In this document: positions 1 through 8,055 of the stretch, one piece after another
How positions within the stretch are numbered: the stretch's first letter is position 1
Layout: each line of letters starts with the position of its first letter
Assembly: GCA_905234015.1 (NCBI GenBank)
Contig: CAJOFK010000018.1
Coordinates: 1 to 56,759 of the forward strand
From: an uncultured Ruminococcus sp.
Lineage (GTDB): Bacteria; Bacillota; Clostridia; Oscillospirales; Acutalibacteraceae
Direction: 5' to 3'
DNA length: 56,759 nucleotides
Made by a program: the position numbers and the translations under genes
Notes under the pieces: model-generated
Told to the model about the DNA's origin: nothing
Seen by the model: only the letters and a program-made list of their open reading frames with translations
Databases searched by the model: none

Positions 1-153
1 ATAAAAGCCAAAACGACAATGTGGAACGGAGCATGTGTTTTTGACAAACACACACTCGTTTTGGATAATATGGGATTTTGATTTGTTAGCAATATTAGTT
101 TACCATACTATCGGGAATTATTCAATGAAATTTCTTCCTTTTTTCTAAAAGGC

Positions 154-182
154 TTTACTTTTAGAACGAATGTTTGTATAAT
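154..182 (+). promoter_or_regulatory. Sigma-A-type promoter of the 69-residue protein gene
   Basis: A TTTACT -35 box (154-159) and a perfect TATAAT -10 box (177-182) are separated by 17 bases, ahead of the small gene starting at 214. The first 150 bases of the window hold no gene; they contain imperfect inverted repeats around the TGTGTTT/AAACACA arms (33-52) that could be the 3' end of an upstream unit. Confidence 0.6.
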
Positions 183-213
183 GGTTATAAACTTTGTTTA
201 AGGAAGTGTTATT

Positions 214-423
214 ATGGCTCAGTTTAATGTTGGCGATACCGCTTTTATTGTAGATAACAGAATATTTTTAAGAGAGGTAGTTATTAAACGGGCTACAAAA
301 GATTTTTGTGTGATAACCTACAAGGACACAGGCGCAACTATACAAATCAGACACAGTCGATTGTTTTCGAGCAAAGAAGATGCGGTAAAAGTAATTCCTG
401 TTTACTATACAAGTAAAGTATAG
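214..423 (+). CDS. Small basic protein of unknown function, possibly SH3-like
   Basis: This 69-residue protein has no signal peptide or membrane segment. The sequence alternates beta-prone stretches (GDTAFIVDN, FCVITYKDTGATIQIRHSRLF) and ends in a short RLFSSKEDA helix. The pattern resembles small SH3-like or Tudor-like barrel proteins often annotated as hypothetical in Firmicutes, but the family is not identified. It is a single-gene unit with its own 17-spacer promoter, an AAGGAAGTG ribosome site 7 bases before ATG, and a terminator overlapping the stop codon. That complete signal set is the main reason for calling it a real gene. Confidence 0.72.
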   Translation: MAQFNVGDTAFIVDNRIFLREVVIKRATKDFCVITYKDTGATIQIRHSRLFSSKEDAVKVIPVYYTSKV

Positions 424-455
424 AAAAAGCAAAATAGGGCTTTTTCTGCATTTTT
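422..455 (+). terminator. Rho-independent terminator
   Basis: A 9-bp stem (AGAAAAAGC / GCTTTTTCT) is followed by GCATTTTT. It starts inside the TAG stop codon of the small gene. The stem is A/T-rich, so strength is uncertain. Confidence 0.6.
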
Positions 456-570
456 GAAATAGATTTTATTGTTGCTGATAAAAAGGAATAATAGGTCTAT
501 TTGGAAGGGATGAAAATAATGGAATTCTACTTTATTTCTACTATTCAGTGTTTAGTGTTTAGAACGGTAC

Positions 571-608
571 AAAAAGAAAAAGCCCAGAACCCTGATGGAT
601 ACTGGACT
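571..608 (-). terminator. Terminator of tRNA-Pro
   Basis: On the minus strand AGTCCAG pairs with CTGGGCT (one T-G wobble), followed by TTTTTCTTTTT. It lies just downstream of the tRNA 3' end. Confidence 0.6.
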
Positions 609-614
609 TTTTTA

Positions 615-691
615 TGGTCCGAGTGACTGGAGTCGAACCAGCGGCCTCTTGAACCCCATTCAAGCGCGCTACCAAACTGCGCCACACCCGG
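615..691 (-). tRNA. tRNA-Pro (anticodon GGG)
   Basis: The minus strand folds as a complete 77-nt cloverleaf. The acceptor is CCGGGTG paired with CACTCGG, followed by discriminator A and an encoded CCA. The D stem is GCGC/GCGC, the anticodon stem CTTGA/TCAAG holds the loop ATGGGGT (anticodon GGG), and the T arm has loop TTCGACT. The -10 and -35 boxes and a terminator fit a single-gene transcript. The GGG anticodon reads the proline codons CCC and CCU. Confidence 0.96.
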
Positions 692-712
692 ATAGCTTTA
701 TTCAGCCTTTGT

Positions 713-741
713 ATTATACTACAAAATCAAATAAAGTGCAA
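713..741 (-). promoter_or_regulatory. Promoter of tRNA-Pro
   Basis: TTGCAC (736-741) and a perfect TATAAT (713-718) lie on the minus strand with exactly 17 bases between, about 20 bases ahead of the tRNA 5' end. Confidence 0.8.
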
Positions 742-792
742 GTGTTTTTTTACTTTTATTTCAAATTGTTTCTTTAAGCCGCAATAACGCAA

Positions 793-1746
793 TTATTTAA
801 GCGCCTGCTTCAAAACCTTCAGATTATCCTTCATTACCGAAAGATACGTCACCTTGTTTTTAATATCCTCGCTTGTTTTAGACTGCATAGAATCGAGGGT
901 GAGGATTTTTTGATTCTTAGATTTCGTTGCATTCTTAATCGTATCGGCTATCGAGCTGTCGGAGGTTTCGATTTTAAGAATCGTATTAAGCTTATACTTA
1001 TCGACCTTATCCGCGAGAAAGGCTATAGTATTAAAGCTCGCTTCGGTCTCGGCAGAGCAGCCCGAAAACGCGGCGTAATAATTTATACCGTAGTCCTCGG
1101 TAAGATACAGAAACGGAAATCTGTCGCCGAATACGAGAGTTTTTTTCTCAGAGCTATCGACAGTCTTTTTATAGCTTTTATCAAGCGCGTTAAGCTCTTC
1201 CTTATATTTTTCGGCGTTTTCACTCAGCAGTTTCTTATCACCGGGCAAAAGCTTTTTAAGCCCGTCCGAAATACTGTCGGTAAAAATCTCAGCATTTTTA
1301 AGAGAAAGCCAAACATGCTCGTCGGTTTCGGGATCCTCTTCCCTCTCTCCGCTCATACCCTCGATGAATTTTTCTTCCCTGCTTTTATCGCCGAGTATAT
1401 CAAGAAGATTTACAACGGTCATATCTTTATTAATCTTTTCCTCAAGCGCGTCGGTTACCCAGCTGTCGGACTCGCCTCCGACGTACACGAACATATCGCA
1501 TGAGCCGATTTCTATTATATCGCGCGCTGAGGGCTGGAAGCTGTGGATATCTACTCCGTTATCAATAAGCAGAGATAATTCAACGTCCCCGCAGCCTGCG
1601 GTAAGCTCCCTAACCCAGTCATAAACGGGGAAAATCGTCGTAACTATTTTAAGCTTTCCGGAGCTTTCACTTTCGCTGTTCTTACAGCCTGTAAGAAGCC
1701 CGAAGGCGCATATGGCGCAAAGCAATAAAGCAATCAGTCTTTTCAT
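793..1746 (-). CDS. znuA: Zinc/manganese ABC transporter substrate-binding lipoprotein
   Basis: This is a 317-residue cluster A-I (SBP_bac_9) metal-binding protein. It delivers Zn2+ or Mn2+ to an ABC importer at the outer face of the membrane. The N-terminus MKRLIALLLCAICAFGLLTGC is a signal peptide with lipobox LLTGC. Likely metal ligands are the His of DIHSFQPSARD, the His of TDEHVWLSLKNA and the acidic residue of LKIETSDSS. The usual third His region reads VFGDRFPFLYL, without a clear His. ATG at 1746 was chosen over an in-frame start at 1761 because it begins the signal peptide and overlaps the regulator's stop codon (ATGA), suggesting translational coupling. No permease or ATPase gene lies next to it, so those must be encoded elsewhere. 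Zn versus Mn is not settled. Confidence 0.85.
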   Translation of the reverse strand: MKRLIALLLCAICAFGLLTGCKNSESESSGKLKIVTTIFPVYDWVRELTAGCGDVELSLLIDNGVDIHSFQPSARDIIEIGSCDMFVYVGGESDSWVTDALEEKINKDMTVVNLLDILGDKSREEKFIEGMSGEREEDPETDEHVWLSLKNAEIFTDSISDGLKKLLPGDKKLLSENAEKYKEELNALDKSYKKTVDSSEKKTLVFGDRFPFLYLTEDYGINYYAAFSGCSAETEASFNTIAFLADKVDKYKLNTILKIETSDSSIADTIKNATKSKNQKILTLDSMQSKTSEDIKNKVTYLSVMKDNLKVLKQALK

Positions 1747-2138
1747 TCTTCTTCCATACACTCCTTACATATTCCGTACAAAACTGTCTTTTCCTTATCT
1801 ACAACAAAACTCTCCGACTTAGACACATTCTCAACAAGAGAATCGGCGGCGGTCATACTCATATGGTACGTTTTTCCGCATTTTTTACAGCTTAAATGCA
1901 GGCACTCGCGGCACTTATCCTCGTCAACATACTGATAAACAACCTCGCGGGTATTATTATCCGCAACGCGCCTGAGCTTGCCCTCAGCCTCTAAATCGGC
2001 GAGATTGCGGTAAACCGCGCTTTTACTTATTCTCGTAGCTAAATCCTCGGCTATGCGGTTAGCGGAAATACTCTCGTCAATATGTCCCGAAAGATATTCG
2101 ATAAGGAGCTTACGCTGTTTTGTCATATATTTAGGCAT
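1743..2138 (-). CDS. Fur-family metalloregulator, probably Zur
   Basis: This 131-residue Fur-family repressor has a winged helix near the N-terminus (recognition segment SKSAVYRNLADLEAEG). The dimerisation part carries two structural zinc pairs, CKKC (in LSCKKCGKTYHM) and CKEC near the C-terminus. It is translationally coupled to a ZnuA-like gene, and a perfect inverted repeat sits on its own start site. Zinc-responsive autoregulation is therefore the most likely role; Fur or PerR specificity cannot be excluded from sequence. ATG at 2138 is preferred to GTG at 2147 because the GAGGTGG ribosome site is 5-6 bases before it. Confidence 0.85.
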   Translation of the reverse strand: MPKYMTKQRKLLIEYLSGHIDESISANRIAEDLATRISKSAVYRNLADLEAEGKLRRVADNNTREVVYQYVDEDKCRECLHLSCKKCGKTYHMSMTAADSLVENVSKSESFVVDKEKTVLYGICKECMEEE

Positions 2139-2151
2139 TGTATCCACCTCA

Positions 2152-2172
2152 ATTTGCGAATCATTCGCAAAT
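2152..2172 (-). promoter_or_regulatory. Fur/Zur-type operator, perfect 10-1-10 palindrome
   Basis: The arms ATTTGCGAAT and ATTCGCAAAT are perfect reverse complements around one central base (2162). The box starts immediately downstream of the -10 element, covering the expected transcription start of the regulator-znuA unit. This is the classical autorepression geometry and the usual size for Fur-family boxes. Confidence 0.8.
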
Positions 2173-2173
2173 C

Positions 2174-2202
2174 AGTATATCACTTCCATTCTAATATGTC
2201 AA
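2174..2202 (-). promoter_or_regulatory. Promoter of the zur-znuA unit
   Basis: Consensus TTGACA (2197-2202), a 17-base spacer and TATACT (2174-2179) lie on the minus strand. The outer edge of the -35 box touches the end of dispersed repeat 1 (copy A). Confidence 0.85.
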
Positions 2203-2328
2203 CAAGAAAGCGTGCGCACCTAAGTGCGGAGCTTTCGTATATCCATCGCTCGTGCGCACGCAGGGCGCAAATGAGCGGGAAATATAAAATGTTTTTTACT
2301 TTATAAGGAACGCAGTTCCTTATAAAGC
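2201..2328. repeat. Dispersed repeat family 1, copy A
   Basis: This is a roughly 128-base intergenic element. One end has a GTGCGCAC-rich hairpin (AAAGCGTGCGCAC around CTAA). The other has a perfect stem, CTTTATAAGGAAC / GTTCCTTATAAAG, with a 3-base loop. It is nearly identical to 27198-27330 and partly to 25263-25477 (opposite orientation). No coding capacity is evident. It separates the zur promoter from the 39-residue peptide gene. Confidence 0.8.
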
Positions 2329-2365
2329 AAAAAATCCGGTTCAAAGCAAATGCTCTAAACCGGAT
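2329..2365 (-). terminator. Terminator of the GH25 / HD / small peptide operon
   Basis: The minus strand forms a long stem with ATCCGGTT and AACCGGAT as base pairs at the foot, followed by TTTTTT. Confidence 0.85.
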
Positions 2366-2374
2366 AGCTATTTA

Positions 2375-2494
2375 TTAAGGATTAAGAAGGTCGTCTAAAT
2401 TCGACTCGGCGTTATCCTCGCTAGAAGTTCCGAGAGCTTCTTCCTCGCAGGAATATTTAACTTCCTCAAATTCGGGATTTTTATACTCTTTCAT
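2375..2494 (-). CDS. 39-residue acidic peptide, unknown function
   Basis: A short ORF starts MKEYKNPEFEEVKYSCEEE and ends in NLDDLLNP. It has a strong AAGGAAGG ribosome site, sits 13 bases after the HD-domain gene, and is followed directly by a strong terminator, so it is very likely translated as the last operon gene. It is strongly acidic and has one cysteine. The opening K-x-Y-x-x-P-x-x-E-x-V pattern is like many short ORFs of unknown role in Ruminococcus-type genomes, some of which are suspected peptide precursors. No radical-SAM enzyme, peptidase or exporter is adjacent, so a RiPP assignment is only a guess. Confidence 0.65.
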   Translation of the reverse strand: MKEYKNPEFEEVKYSCEEEALGTSSEDNAESNLDDLLNP

Positions 2495-2507
2495 AATTGT
2501 CCTTCCT

Positions 2508-3101
2508 TTACTTTAAATTTTTCTTATCAATATTTTCCTTTATTATATTATCAATTACCTCGAACAGCTTTTCTGAGCCGAGCTTTGTCTTATTCTGGCG
2601 TGAATATACCTGCTCAGCCGTAACCTTATGCTCGCGCCAGTCGGCGCCGCCGTTCGAGTTGTTGAGAATAATCGGCTGGAGGTTATCCATAGCGTGAGCA
2701 AATTTAGATTCAGCGGTTTCATACTCTTCAAACTCATCAAAAACCGCGATAAGCTCTGCTTTCTGGTCGTCGGGTAAAAGGGAGAAAATCCGCTCTTTAG
2801 CTTTGTCTTCCCTCTCCTTCTGAGTTTTAATGCCGTTTTCATCGTAGGCGTAGGTATCGCCGGCGTCAATCTCGACGATATCGTGAATAAGGCACATAAG
2901 CATAACCTTAGAGATATCAACATCCTCGTTGGAATATTCTCTTAAAATATACGCCATAACCGCCATATGCCACGCGTGCTCGGCGTCGTTTTCGTTCCTG
3001 CCTTTTTCTGAGAGATGAGTCCGGCGGAATACGTTTTTCTCCTTATCTATCTCAAGGGAAAAAGACAGCTGTTTTTTAAGACGCTCATCAATATCGTTCA
3101 T
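2508..3101 (-). CDS. HD-domain phosphohydrolase (YfbR/HDDC2-like)
   Basis: This 197-residue protein has a compact HD domain: His in NDAEHAWHM, the metal-binding HD pair in MCLIHDIVEIDAGD, and a later conserved Asp in the FAHAMDNLQPIIL segment. It closely resembles the HDDC2/YfbR 5'-deoxynucleotidase group, which hydrolyses nucleoside monophosphates in the cytoplasm. It starts 4 bases after the GH25 gene and precedes the 39-residue peptide gene, so the three are co-transcribed. The link between a cytosolic nucleotidase and a secreted lysozyme is unclear. Substrate is inferred from family only. Confidence 0.85.
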   Translation of the reverse strand: MNDIDERLKKQLSFSLEIDKEKNVFRRTHLSEKGRNENDAEHAWHMAVMAYILREYSNEDVDISKVMLMCLIHDIVEIDAGDTYAYDENGIKTQKEREDKAKERIFSLLPDDQKAELIAVFDEFEEYETAESKFAHAMDNLQPIILNNSNGGADWREHKVTAEQVYSRQNKTKLGSEKLFEVIDNIIKENIDKKNLK

Positions 3102-3105
3102 AATC

Positions 3106-4062
3106 TCACCAACCGTTATAACCCTGATTTTTAATAATCAAGGGGTAATCCTTATAGCAAAAATCCTTATCAATCGTATCCGCCACTCCTTCTATCGAAG
3201 CGCCGTCGATATAGTTGGTTTCTCCACCGTACTGCCATATTCCGAGGTTTTTCCCCTTGTATTTACATTCGGTATTCCATTGAGCAAGCCAGATATCAAA
3301 CTCATTTAACAGGCTCTCGTCGTTAAGCTTATTGTTTATCCAGCTTAAGCTCGCGTAAAGAATCGGATAGTAACCCGCGTCCCTTATTCCCTCGAGGTAT
3401 GTTCGGCAGATTTTAACGAGTGTTGCATTATCGGGCATACCGTTATTCTTTTTATAGCCGTCCGCGTCCTCCATATCGAAGGCTACGGGAAGAGTAGGCT
3501 TTTTACCCTTAAGCAGCCTTAAAGTATGAGCCGCCTCGCTTTTAGCATCATCAACGCTGAGGGCGTATGAGTAGAGATAAACTCCCCACGGCATACCGGC
3601 TTCCTCGCATTTTTTGACGTTCTGCTCAAAAAGCTTATCGTCCTGAGAGGTAACGTTGCCGCCGAAGCCGCAGCGTATCATAACGAAATCATAGCCTGCC
3701 GCTTTCAGCTTGGAGATATTAATATCTCCGTTATGCTTAGAGATATCTACGCCCTTTTTAGCGGTTAAGGGGACGTAGATTTTAGAAACTATCTTCTGAA
3801 TATGAGTTGCATCGAGGATATTGATATCCAGATTATAATCGGTATCGGCTTTTTTGAGCGCACTTTCCGTGAGGGTGCTGATTTTAGCAAGGTGCTTCTG
3901 AATCAGCGTAGCGTCAAGCACGTCAACCTTATCATCAAAATTCACGTCGCCGATTTTATAAATATCCTCCATACCTACCGCTCCGGCGTAAATCGGAGCG
4001 AGCATTGAGCATAAAATAACCGTGCATAAAACGGCTGAAACAAACTTCAAAATCTTTTTCAT
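3106..4062 (-). CDS. Secreted GH25 lysozyme with N-terminal dockerin domain
   Basis: This 318-residue protein has a signal peptide (about 1-28), a type-I-like dockerin (about 35-95) with two calcium-loop repeats (IGDVNFDDKVDVLDATLIQ and ADTDYNLDINILDATHIQ), and a GH25 domain (about 101-318) opening with GVDISKHNGDI and containing the AFDMED catalytic strand. GH25 enzymes cleave N-acetylmuramyl bonds in peptidoglycan. The dockerin would attach it to a cohesin-bearing scaffold on the cell or in a cellulosome-like complex; no cohesin is encoded here. ATG at 4062 is chosen over an upstream in-frame start because it begins the signal peptide and has a GAGGTAAGG ribosome site. Confidence 0.9.
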   Translation of the reverse strand: MKKILKFVSAVLCTVILCSMLAPIYAGAVGMEDIYKIGDVNFDDKVDVLDATLIQKHLAKISTLTESALKKADTDYNLDINILDATHIQKIVSKIYVPLTAKKGVDISKHNGDINISKLKAAGYDFVMIRCGFGGNVTSQDDKLFEQNVKKCEEAGMPWGVYLYSYALSVDDAKSEAAHTLRLLKGKKPTLPVAFDMEDADGYKKNNGMPDNATLVKICRTYLEGIRDAGYYPILYASLSWINNKLNDESLLNEFDIWLAQWNTECKYKGKNLGIWQYGGETNYIDGASIEGVADTIDKDFCYKDYPLIIKNQGYNGW

Positions 4063-4084
4063 AATCCTTACCTCACTGAGATAA

Positions 4085-4113
4085 ATTTTATCATATCTTA
4101 CCGAAGTATGCAA
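4085..4113 (-). promoter_or_regulatory. Promoter of the GH25 operon
   Basis: TTGCAT (4108-4113), 17 bases and TAAAAT (4085-4090) lie on the minus strand about 23 bases ahead of the chosen start codon. Confidence 0.65.
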
Positions 4114-4148
4114 CACCGCACAATAAATTCCCAAATAAAGGATGTATA

Positions 4149-4178
4149 AAGCCTCCGCTTGATATCAAACGGAGGCTT
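4149..4178 (-). terminator. Terminator hairpin of the V-ATPase operon
   Basis: The stem AAGCCTCCG...CGGAGGCTT is nearly a perfect palindrome (central TTGATATCAA) right after the ntpD stop codon. The downstream stretch is T-rich but interrupted. Confidence 0.7.
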
Positions 4179-4181
4179 AAA

Positions 4182-4823
4182 TTATTCTTTAGTTCTCTTT
4201 TCGTTATCTTTAAGCTTCTTGCGCTTAATTACCTTTAAGCGGCTGAACTCCTCCCTGTCCTTTTCGTCGAGCGCGTCGGTAATAAATTTTACGGTCTCCG
4301 AAAAACGGGGAATCATAATATTCTTCAGCGCGTTCGCACGCTTCTGAGTTTTCTTTATTGAGTCCGCAAGGCGGTAAACGCTGTTTTCAATCTCGGCAAG
4401 CTCAACGGTGAGGAGCTTTACCTTCGTAAAAAGGATATAAACCTTATCGACGGCGGAGTTAGTAGTTCTCGTACCGTAATGGAGGTAGTTATAGTTCTTG
4501 CTCTCGTCAATCGTGAGAATCGGAATCTCAACGCCCATTACGCTCCTGAAGTCGAGCTTTAAGCCGTCCTCCACGGGAACTGACTTCGATATATCCTCGC
4601 AGAAGCCGTTCATTATATTAGCGGTCTGCAGCGCTAAATATGCTTCCTCGTAGGCGCTGTCGATTTTTTCCTGAATCGCGTTAGCGTGGTCGATAAGCGT
4701 CATCATCTCGCGGATAAGAATATTCCTCTTTCGGTCGAGGAGCTCATAACCGTTTTTAGCGAGGGCGAGCGACTTTTTCGTATTCATTAAATTACCCTTG
4801 GTGGGTACTGTCTGAACAGCCAT
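4182..4823 (-). CDS. ntpD: V-type ATPase subunit D
   Basis: This 213-residue central-shaft subunit couples ATP turnover in the A3B3 head to rotation of the membrane ring. It opens with VPTKGNLMNTKKSLALAKNGYELLDRK, typical of subunit D, and is largely helical at both ends as expected for a coiled-coil rotor. It is the last gene of the operon, 11 bases after ntpB. Length and sequence are normal for the family. Confidence 0.95.
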   Translation of the reverse strand: MAVQTVPTKGNLMNTKKSLALAKNGYELLDRKRNILIREMMTLIDHANAIQEKIDSAYEEAYLALQTANIMNGFCEDISKSVPVEDGLKLDFRSVMGVEIPILTIDESKNYNYLHYGTRTTNSAVDKVYILFTKVKLLTVELAEIENSVYRLADSIKKTQKRANALKNIMIPRFSETVKFITDALDEKDREEFSRLKVIKRKKLKDNEKRTKE

Positions 4824-4834
4824 TACGACACCTC

Positions 4835-6208
4835 TCAGCCCTTATAGTAGATATCAAGCAGAGTATCGTCTACGCGGTCGAGCTCGGCTCTCGGCAGGGT
4901 TGAAAGCAGCTCCCAGCCTAAATCGAGACTCTGTTCAATGCTTCGGTTCTCGGTAAAGCCCTGATTAACGAATTTTGACTCAAAAAGCTTACCGAACTCG
5001 ATATACTTCTTATCAATCGGAGAAAGCTCCTCCTCACCGATAACCGAGGCGAGCGCTCTCGCGTCGATAACCTTAGCGTAGGAAGCGAAAAGCTGGTTCG
5101 CGAGCGGCTGATGGTCTCCGCGAGTATATCCTTCGCCGATACCGTCCTTCATAAGACGTGAAAGAGACGGCAGCACGTTTACGGGCGGGTAAAGTCCCTG
5201 ACCCTGCAAGGTGCGGTCGAGTACAATCTGACCCTCGGTAATATAACCGGTAAGGTCGGGAATCGGATGAGTAATATCGTCGTTAGGCATAGTAAGAATC
5301 GGAATCTGAGTAACGGAACCCGAGCAGCCCTTTATCATACCCGCTCTCTCGTAAAGAGAAGCAAGGTCGGAATAAAGATAACCGGGATAGCCCTTTCTTC
5401 CGGGGATTTCACCCTTTGAGGACGAGAACTCACGAAGAGCCTCGGCATATGAGGTCATATCCGTCATAATAACGAGGATATGCATATCGAGCTCAAACGC
5501 GAGATACTCGGCAATCGTGAGAGCGCAGCGCGGTGTAAGCGTACGCTCGATAATCGGGTCGTTACTGAGGTTTAAAAGCATTACAACTCTTGAGAGAACT
5601 CCGCTTTCCTCAAAGCTCTTTCTGAAGTATTCGGCGACGTCCTTCTGAACGCCCATAGCGGCGAATACTACGCCGAAGTTGTTGCTGTCGGCTCCGCTTA
5701 TCTTCGCCTGACGAACAATCTGAACCGCCAAATCGTTATGAGTCATACCGGAGCCTGAGAAGATAGGAAGCTTCTGGCCTCTGATAAGAGTCATAAGCGT
5801 ATCAATGGTAGAAATACCGGTATTAATATAGTTTTTAGGATAAACTCGTGAAACCGGGTTAATCGGAGTACCGTTGATATTCGCCTTTTTTACGGGGAAA
5901 ATATCGCCCAGTCCGTCCGCGGGACGTCCCGCGCCGTCGAGAACTCGACCGATAATCTCGGGAGAAAGCGGCATTTCCATAGGATGGCCGGTAAGACGGG
6001 TGCGGGTATTTTTAAGGCTGATGCGTCTTGTACCCTCGAATACCTGAACAACGATTCTTTCGCCGTCAATCTGAACGACACGTCCCTGACGGGTAGTACC
6101 GTTCTCAAGCATAATATCTACGATTTCTTCGTTGGAAACGCCCTTTACGCCGTCCATAACAATCAGCGAGCCGTTGATTTCTTTTACGCCAACATAATCA
6201 ATAATCAT
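4835..6208 (-). CDS. ntpB: V-type ATPase subunit B (non-catalytic)
   Basis: This 457-residue regulatory head subunit alternates with subunit A. The P-loop position reads [14 protein letters not shown], the usual non-catalytic form of B subunits. The long ARMA segment [22 protein letters not shown] is intact. Length is normal for the family. It lies 14 bases downstream of ntpA. Confidence 0.97.
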   Translation of the reverse strand: MIIDYVGVKEINGSLIVMDGVKGVSNEEIVDIMLENGTTRQGRVVQIDGERIVVQVFEGTRRISLKNTRTRLTGHPMEMPLSPEIIGRVLDGAGRPADGLGDIFPVKKANINGTPINPVSRVYPKNYINTGISTIDTLMTLIRGQKLPIFSGSGMTHNDLAVQIVRQAKISGADSNNFGVVFAAMGVQKDVAEYFRKSFEESGVLSRVVMLLNLSNDPIIERTLTPRCALTIAEYLAFELDMHILVIMTDMTSYAEALREFSSSKGEIPGRKGYPGYLYSDLASLYERAGMIKGCSGSVTQIPILTMPNDDITHPIPDLTGYITEGQIVLDRTLQGQGLYPPVNVLPSLSRLMKDGIGEGYTRGDHQPLANQLFASYAKVIDARALASVIGEEELSPIDKKYIEFGKLFESKFVNQGFTENRSIEQSLDLGWELLSTLPRAELDRVDDTLLDIYYKG

Positions 6209-6222
6209 CGCGCGTTCCCTCC

Positions 6223-7977
6223 TTACTGTAAGAATCCGGCGAGTTTTTCGTCGATTTCCTTGATATAGCCGTCAAACATATCAAGACGGTTGTTGGGTAT
6301 ATCGTATTTCATTTTTGTCAGCTTATCGAAAAGACCGAGCCCGATGATTTTTGAAATCGGAATTTCGCGGGCTACAACATCCTTAGCCTTCTCGTGAAGA
6401 TGAAGAATAACCTTCATCATAAGCTTCTGCTTTTCAAGCGGAACGTAGGTATCCTCCGCGTGGAAGGCGTTCTGCTGCAGGAAGCCTACACGGATAGCTC
6501 TGGCGGTTTCGATAACGAGCTTCTGGTCATCGGGAAGTACGTCGGAACCGATAAGCTTAACAATCTCCATAAGGGAGCTCTCCTCCTGAAGCAGAGCGCT
6601 TATGCGGTTTCTGTACTCAACGAAATCGTCGCCGAGGTTTTCTCTGAACCACGGGTCTAAATCGCCGAAATATTCGCTGTAGCTGTCAATCCAGTTAATT
6701 GCGGGATAATGTCTCGCGTAAGCGAGCGCTTTATCAAGCGCCCAGAACACACGCGTAAAACGCTTTGTGTTCTGAGTAACGGGTTCGGAGAAGTCGGAGC
6801 CCTGCGGCGATACCGCTCCGATAAGTGTAACGGAACCCTCGCCGCCCGAAAGAACCTCGCCTCGTCCGCCGCGCTCGTAGAACTCGGCTAATCGCGAGGG
6901 CAGGTATGCCGGGAAGCCTTCCTCGGCAGGCATTTCCTCAAGTCGTCCGGAAATCTCGCGGAGCGCCTCAGCCCAGCGCGAGGTAGAGTCCGCCATCATA
7001 GCGATATGATAACCCATATCACGGTAATACTCAGCGAGAGTAATACCCGTATAAATAGAAGCCTCACGCGCCGCAACAGGCATATTAGAGGTATTTGCTA
7101 TAAGCACCGTTCTGTCGGTCATGGGACGGTTTGACTTAGGGTCGATAAGCTCGGAGAACTCCTCGAGAACCTGGCTCATCTCGTTTCCGCGCTCGCCGCA
7201 GCCGACGTAAATAATGATATCGGCGTCGCACCATTTAGCGAGCTGGTGCTGGTTCATTGTTTTACCCGTACCGAAGCCGCCGGGAATAGCGGCGGTGCCG
7301 CCCTTAGCTATCGGGAAAAGCGTATCCATAATACGCTGACCGGTAATTAGCGGAATTGAGGGAGTAAGCCTGGTCTTAACGGGACGCGCCGTTCTTATAG
7401 GCCATTTCTGGCACAGCGTAAGCTCATGGCGCACGCCTAAATCGTCCTCGATTACGGCAACCGTATCAAACAGCTTATACTCGCCGTCGGGCTTAACCTC
7501 AACTACAACGCCCGAAAGCTCGGGGTGAACCATAAGGCGGTGCTCGATAATCGGCGTTTCGGGGATAGTCGCGTAAATCTGACCGCCCTCGAGCTTATCG
7601 CCGACCTTTATTTTCATAGTAACATTCCATAATTTTTCGTCGTCGAGCGAAGATACCGTCGCGCCTCGGCTGATAAACGAGCCGGACTCTTTTTCAATCG
7701 CCTTAAGCGGACGCTCGATTCCGTCAAATATATTATCAAGTATTCCGGGGCCGAGAAGCACGTTCATAGGCGCTCCGCTTCCGGAAACGGGATCTCCGGG
7801 CTTAAGACCTGTTGTTTCCTCGTAAACCTGAATTGTAGTGAGCTCGTCGGTAATACCGATTACCTCGCCTACCAGATTCTGCTCGCCGACATGCACCATT
7901 TCCATCATTTCAAAGCAGTCGGCGTTTTTAACGGTAACAACAGGGCCGTTGATTCCGAAAATAACATTGTCTTTCAT
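6223..7977 (-). CDS. ntpA: V-type ATPase catalytic subunit A
   Basis: This 584-residue catalytic subunit hydrolyses ATP (or makes it, if the complex runs backwards). The Walker A motif reads GGFGTGKT in the segment [19 protein letters not shown]; the second Gly replaces the more common Pro or Ala. [21 protein letters not shown] and [21 protein letters not shown] are typical of A subunits, as is the non-homologous insert before the P-loop. The motifs are consistent with an active enzyme. Confidence 0.97.
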   Translation of the reverse strand: MKDNVIFGINGPVVTVKNADCFEMMEMVHVGEQNLVGEVIGITDELTTIQVYEETTGLKPGDPVSGSGAPMNVLLGPGILDNIFDGIERPLKAIEKESGSFISRGATVSSLDDEKLWNVTMKIKVGDKLEGGQIYATIPETPIIEHRLMVHPELSGVVVEVKPDGEYKLFDTVAVIEDDLGVRHELTLCQKWPIRTARPVKTRLTPSIPLITGQRIMDTLFPIAKGGTAAIPGGFGTGKTMNQHQLAKWCDADIIIYVGCGERGNEMSQVLEEFSELIDPKSNRPMTDRTVLIANTSNMPVAAREASIYTGITLAEYYRDMGYHIAMMADSTSRWAEALREISGRLEEMPAEEGFPAYLPSRLAEFYERGGRGEVLSGGEGSVTLIGAVSPQGSDFSEPVTQNTKRFTRVFWALDKALAYARHYPAINWIDSYSEYFGDLDPWFRENLGDDFVEYRNRISALLQEESSLMEIVKLIGSDVLPDDQKLVIETARAIRVGFLQQNAFHAEDTYVPLEKQKLMMKVILHLHEKAKDVVAREIPISKIIGLGLFDKLTKMKYDIPNNRLDMFDGYIKEIDEKLAGFLQ

Positions 7978-8055
7978 ATCAATTCATCTCTTTCAATCAG
8001 AGTACGCCTGCCCATAAGGGCAAGCCGTAAAGCGGGGAATTTTCTGCCGGATAAA

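Noticed and set aside
1-150. Possible gene end or mobile element at the window start
   Set aside because: Only imperfect inverted repeats are visible, not enough to name a feature.
595-777. 60-codon plus-strand ORF
   Set aside because: It runs antisense through the tRNA-Pro gene and its promoter, has no good ribosome site and no protein-like composition.
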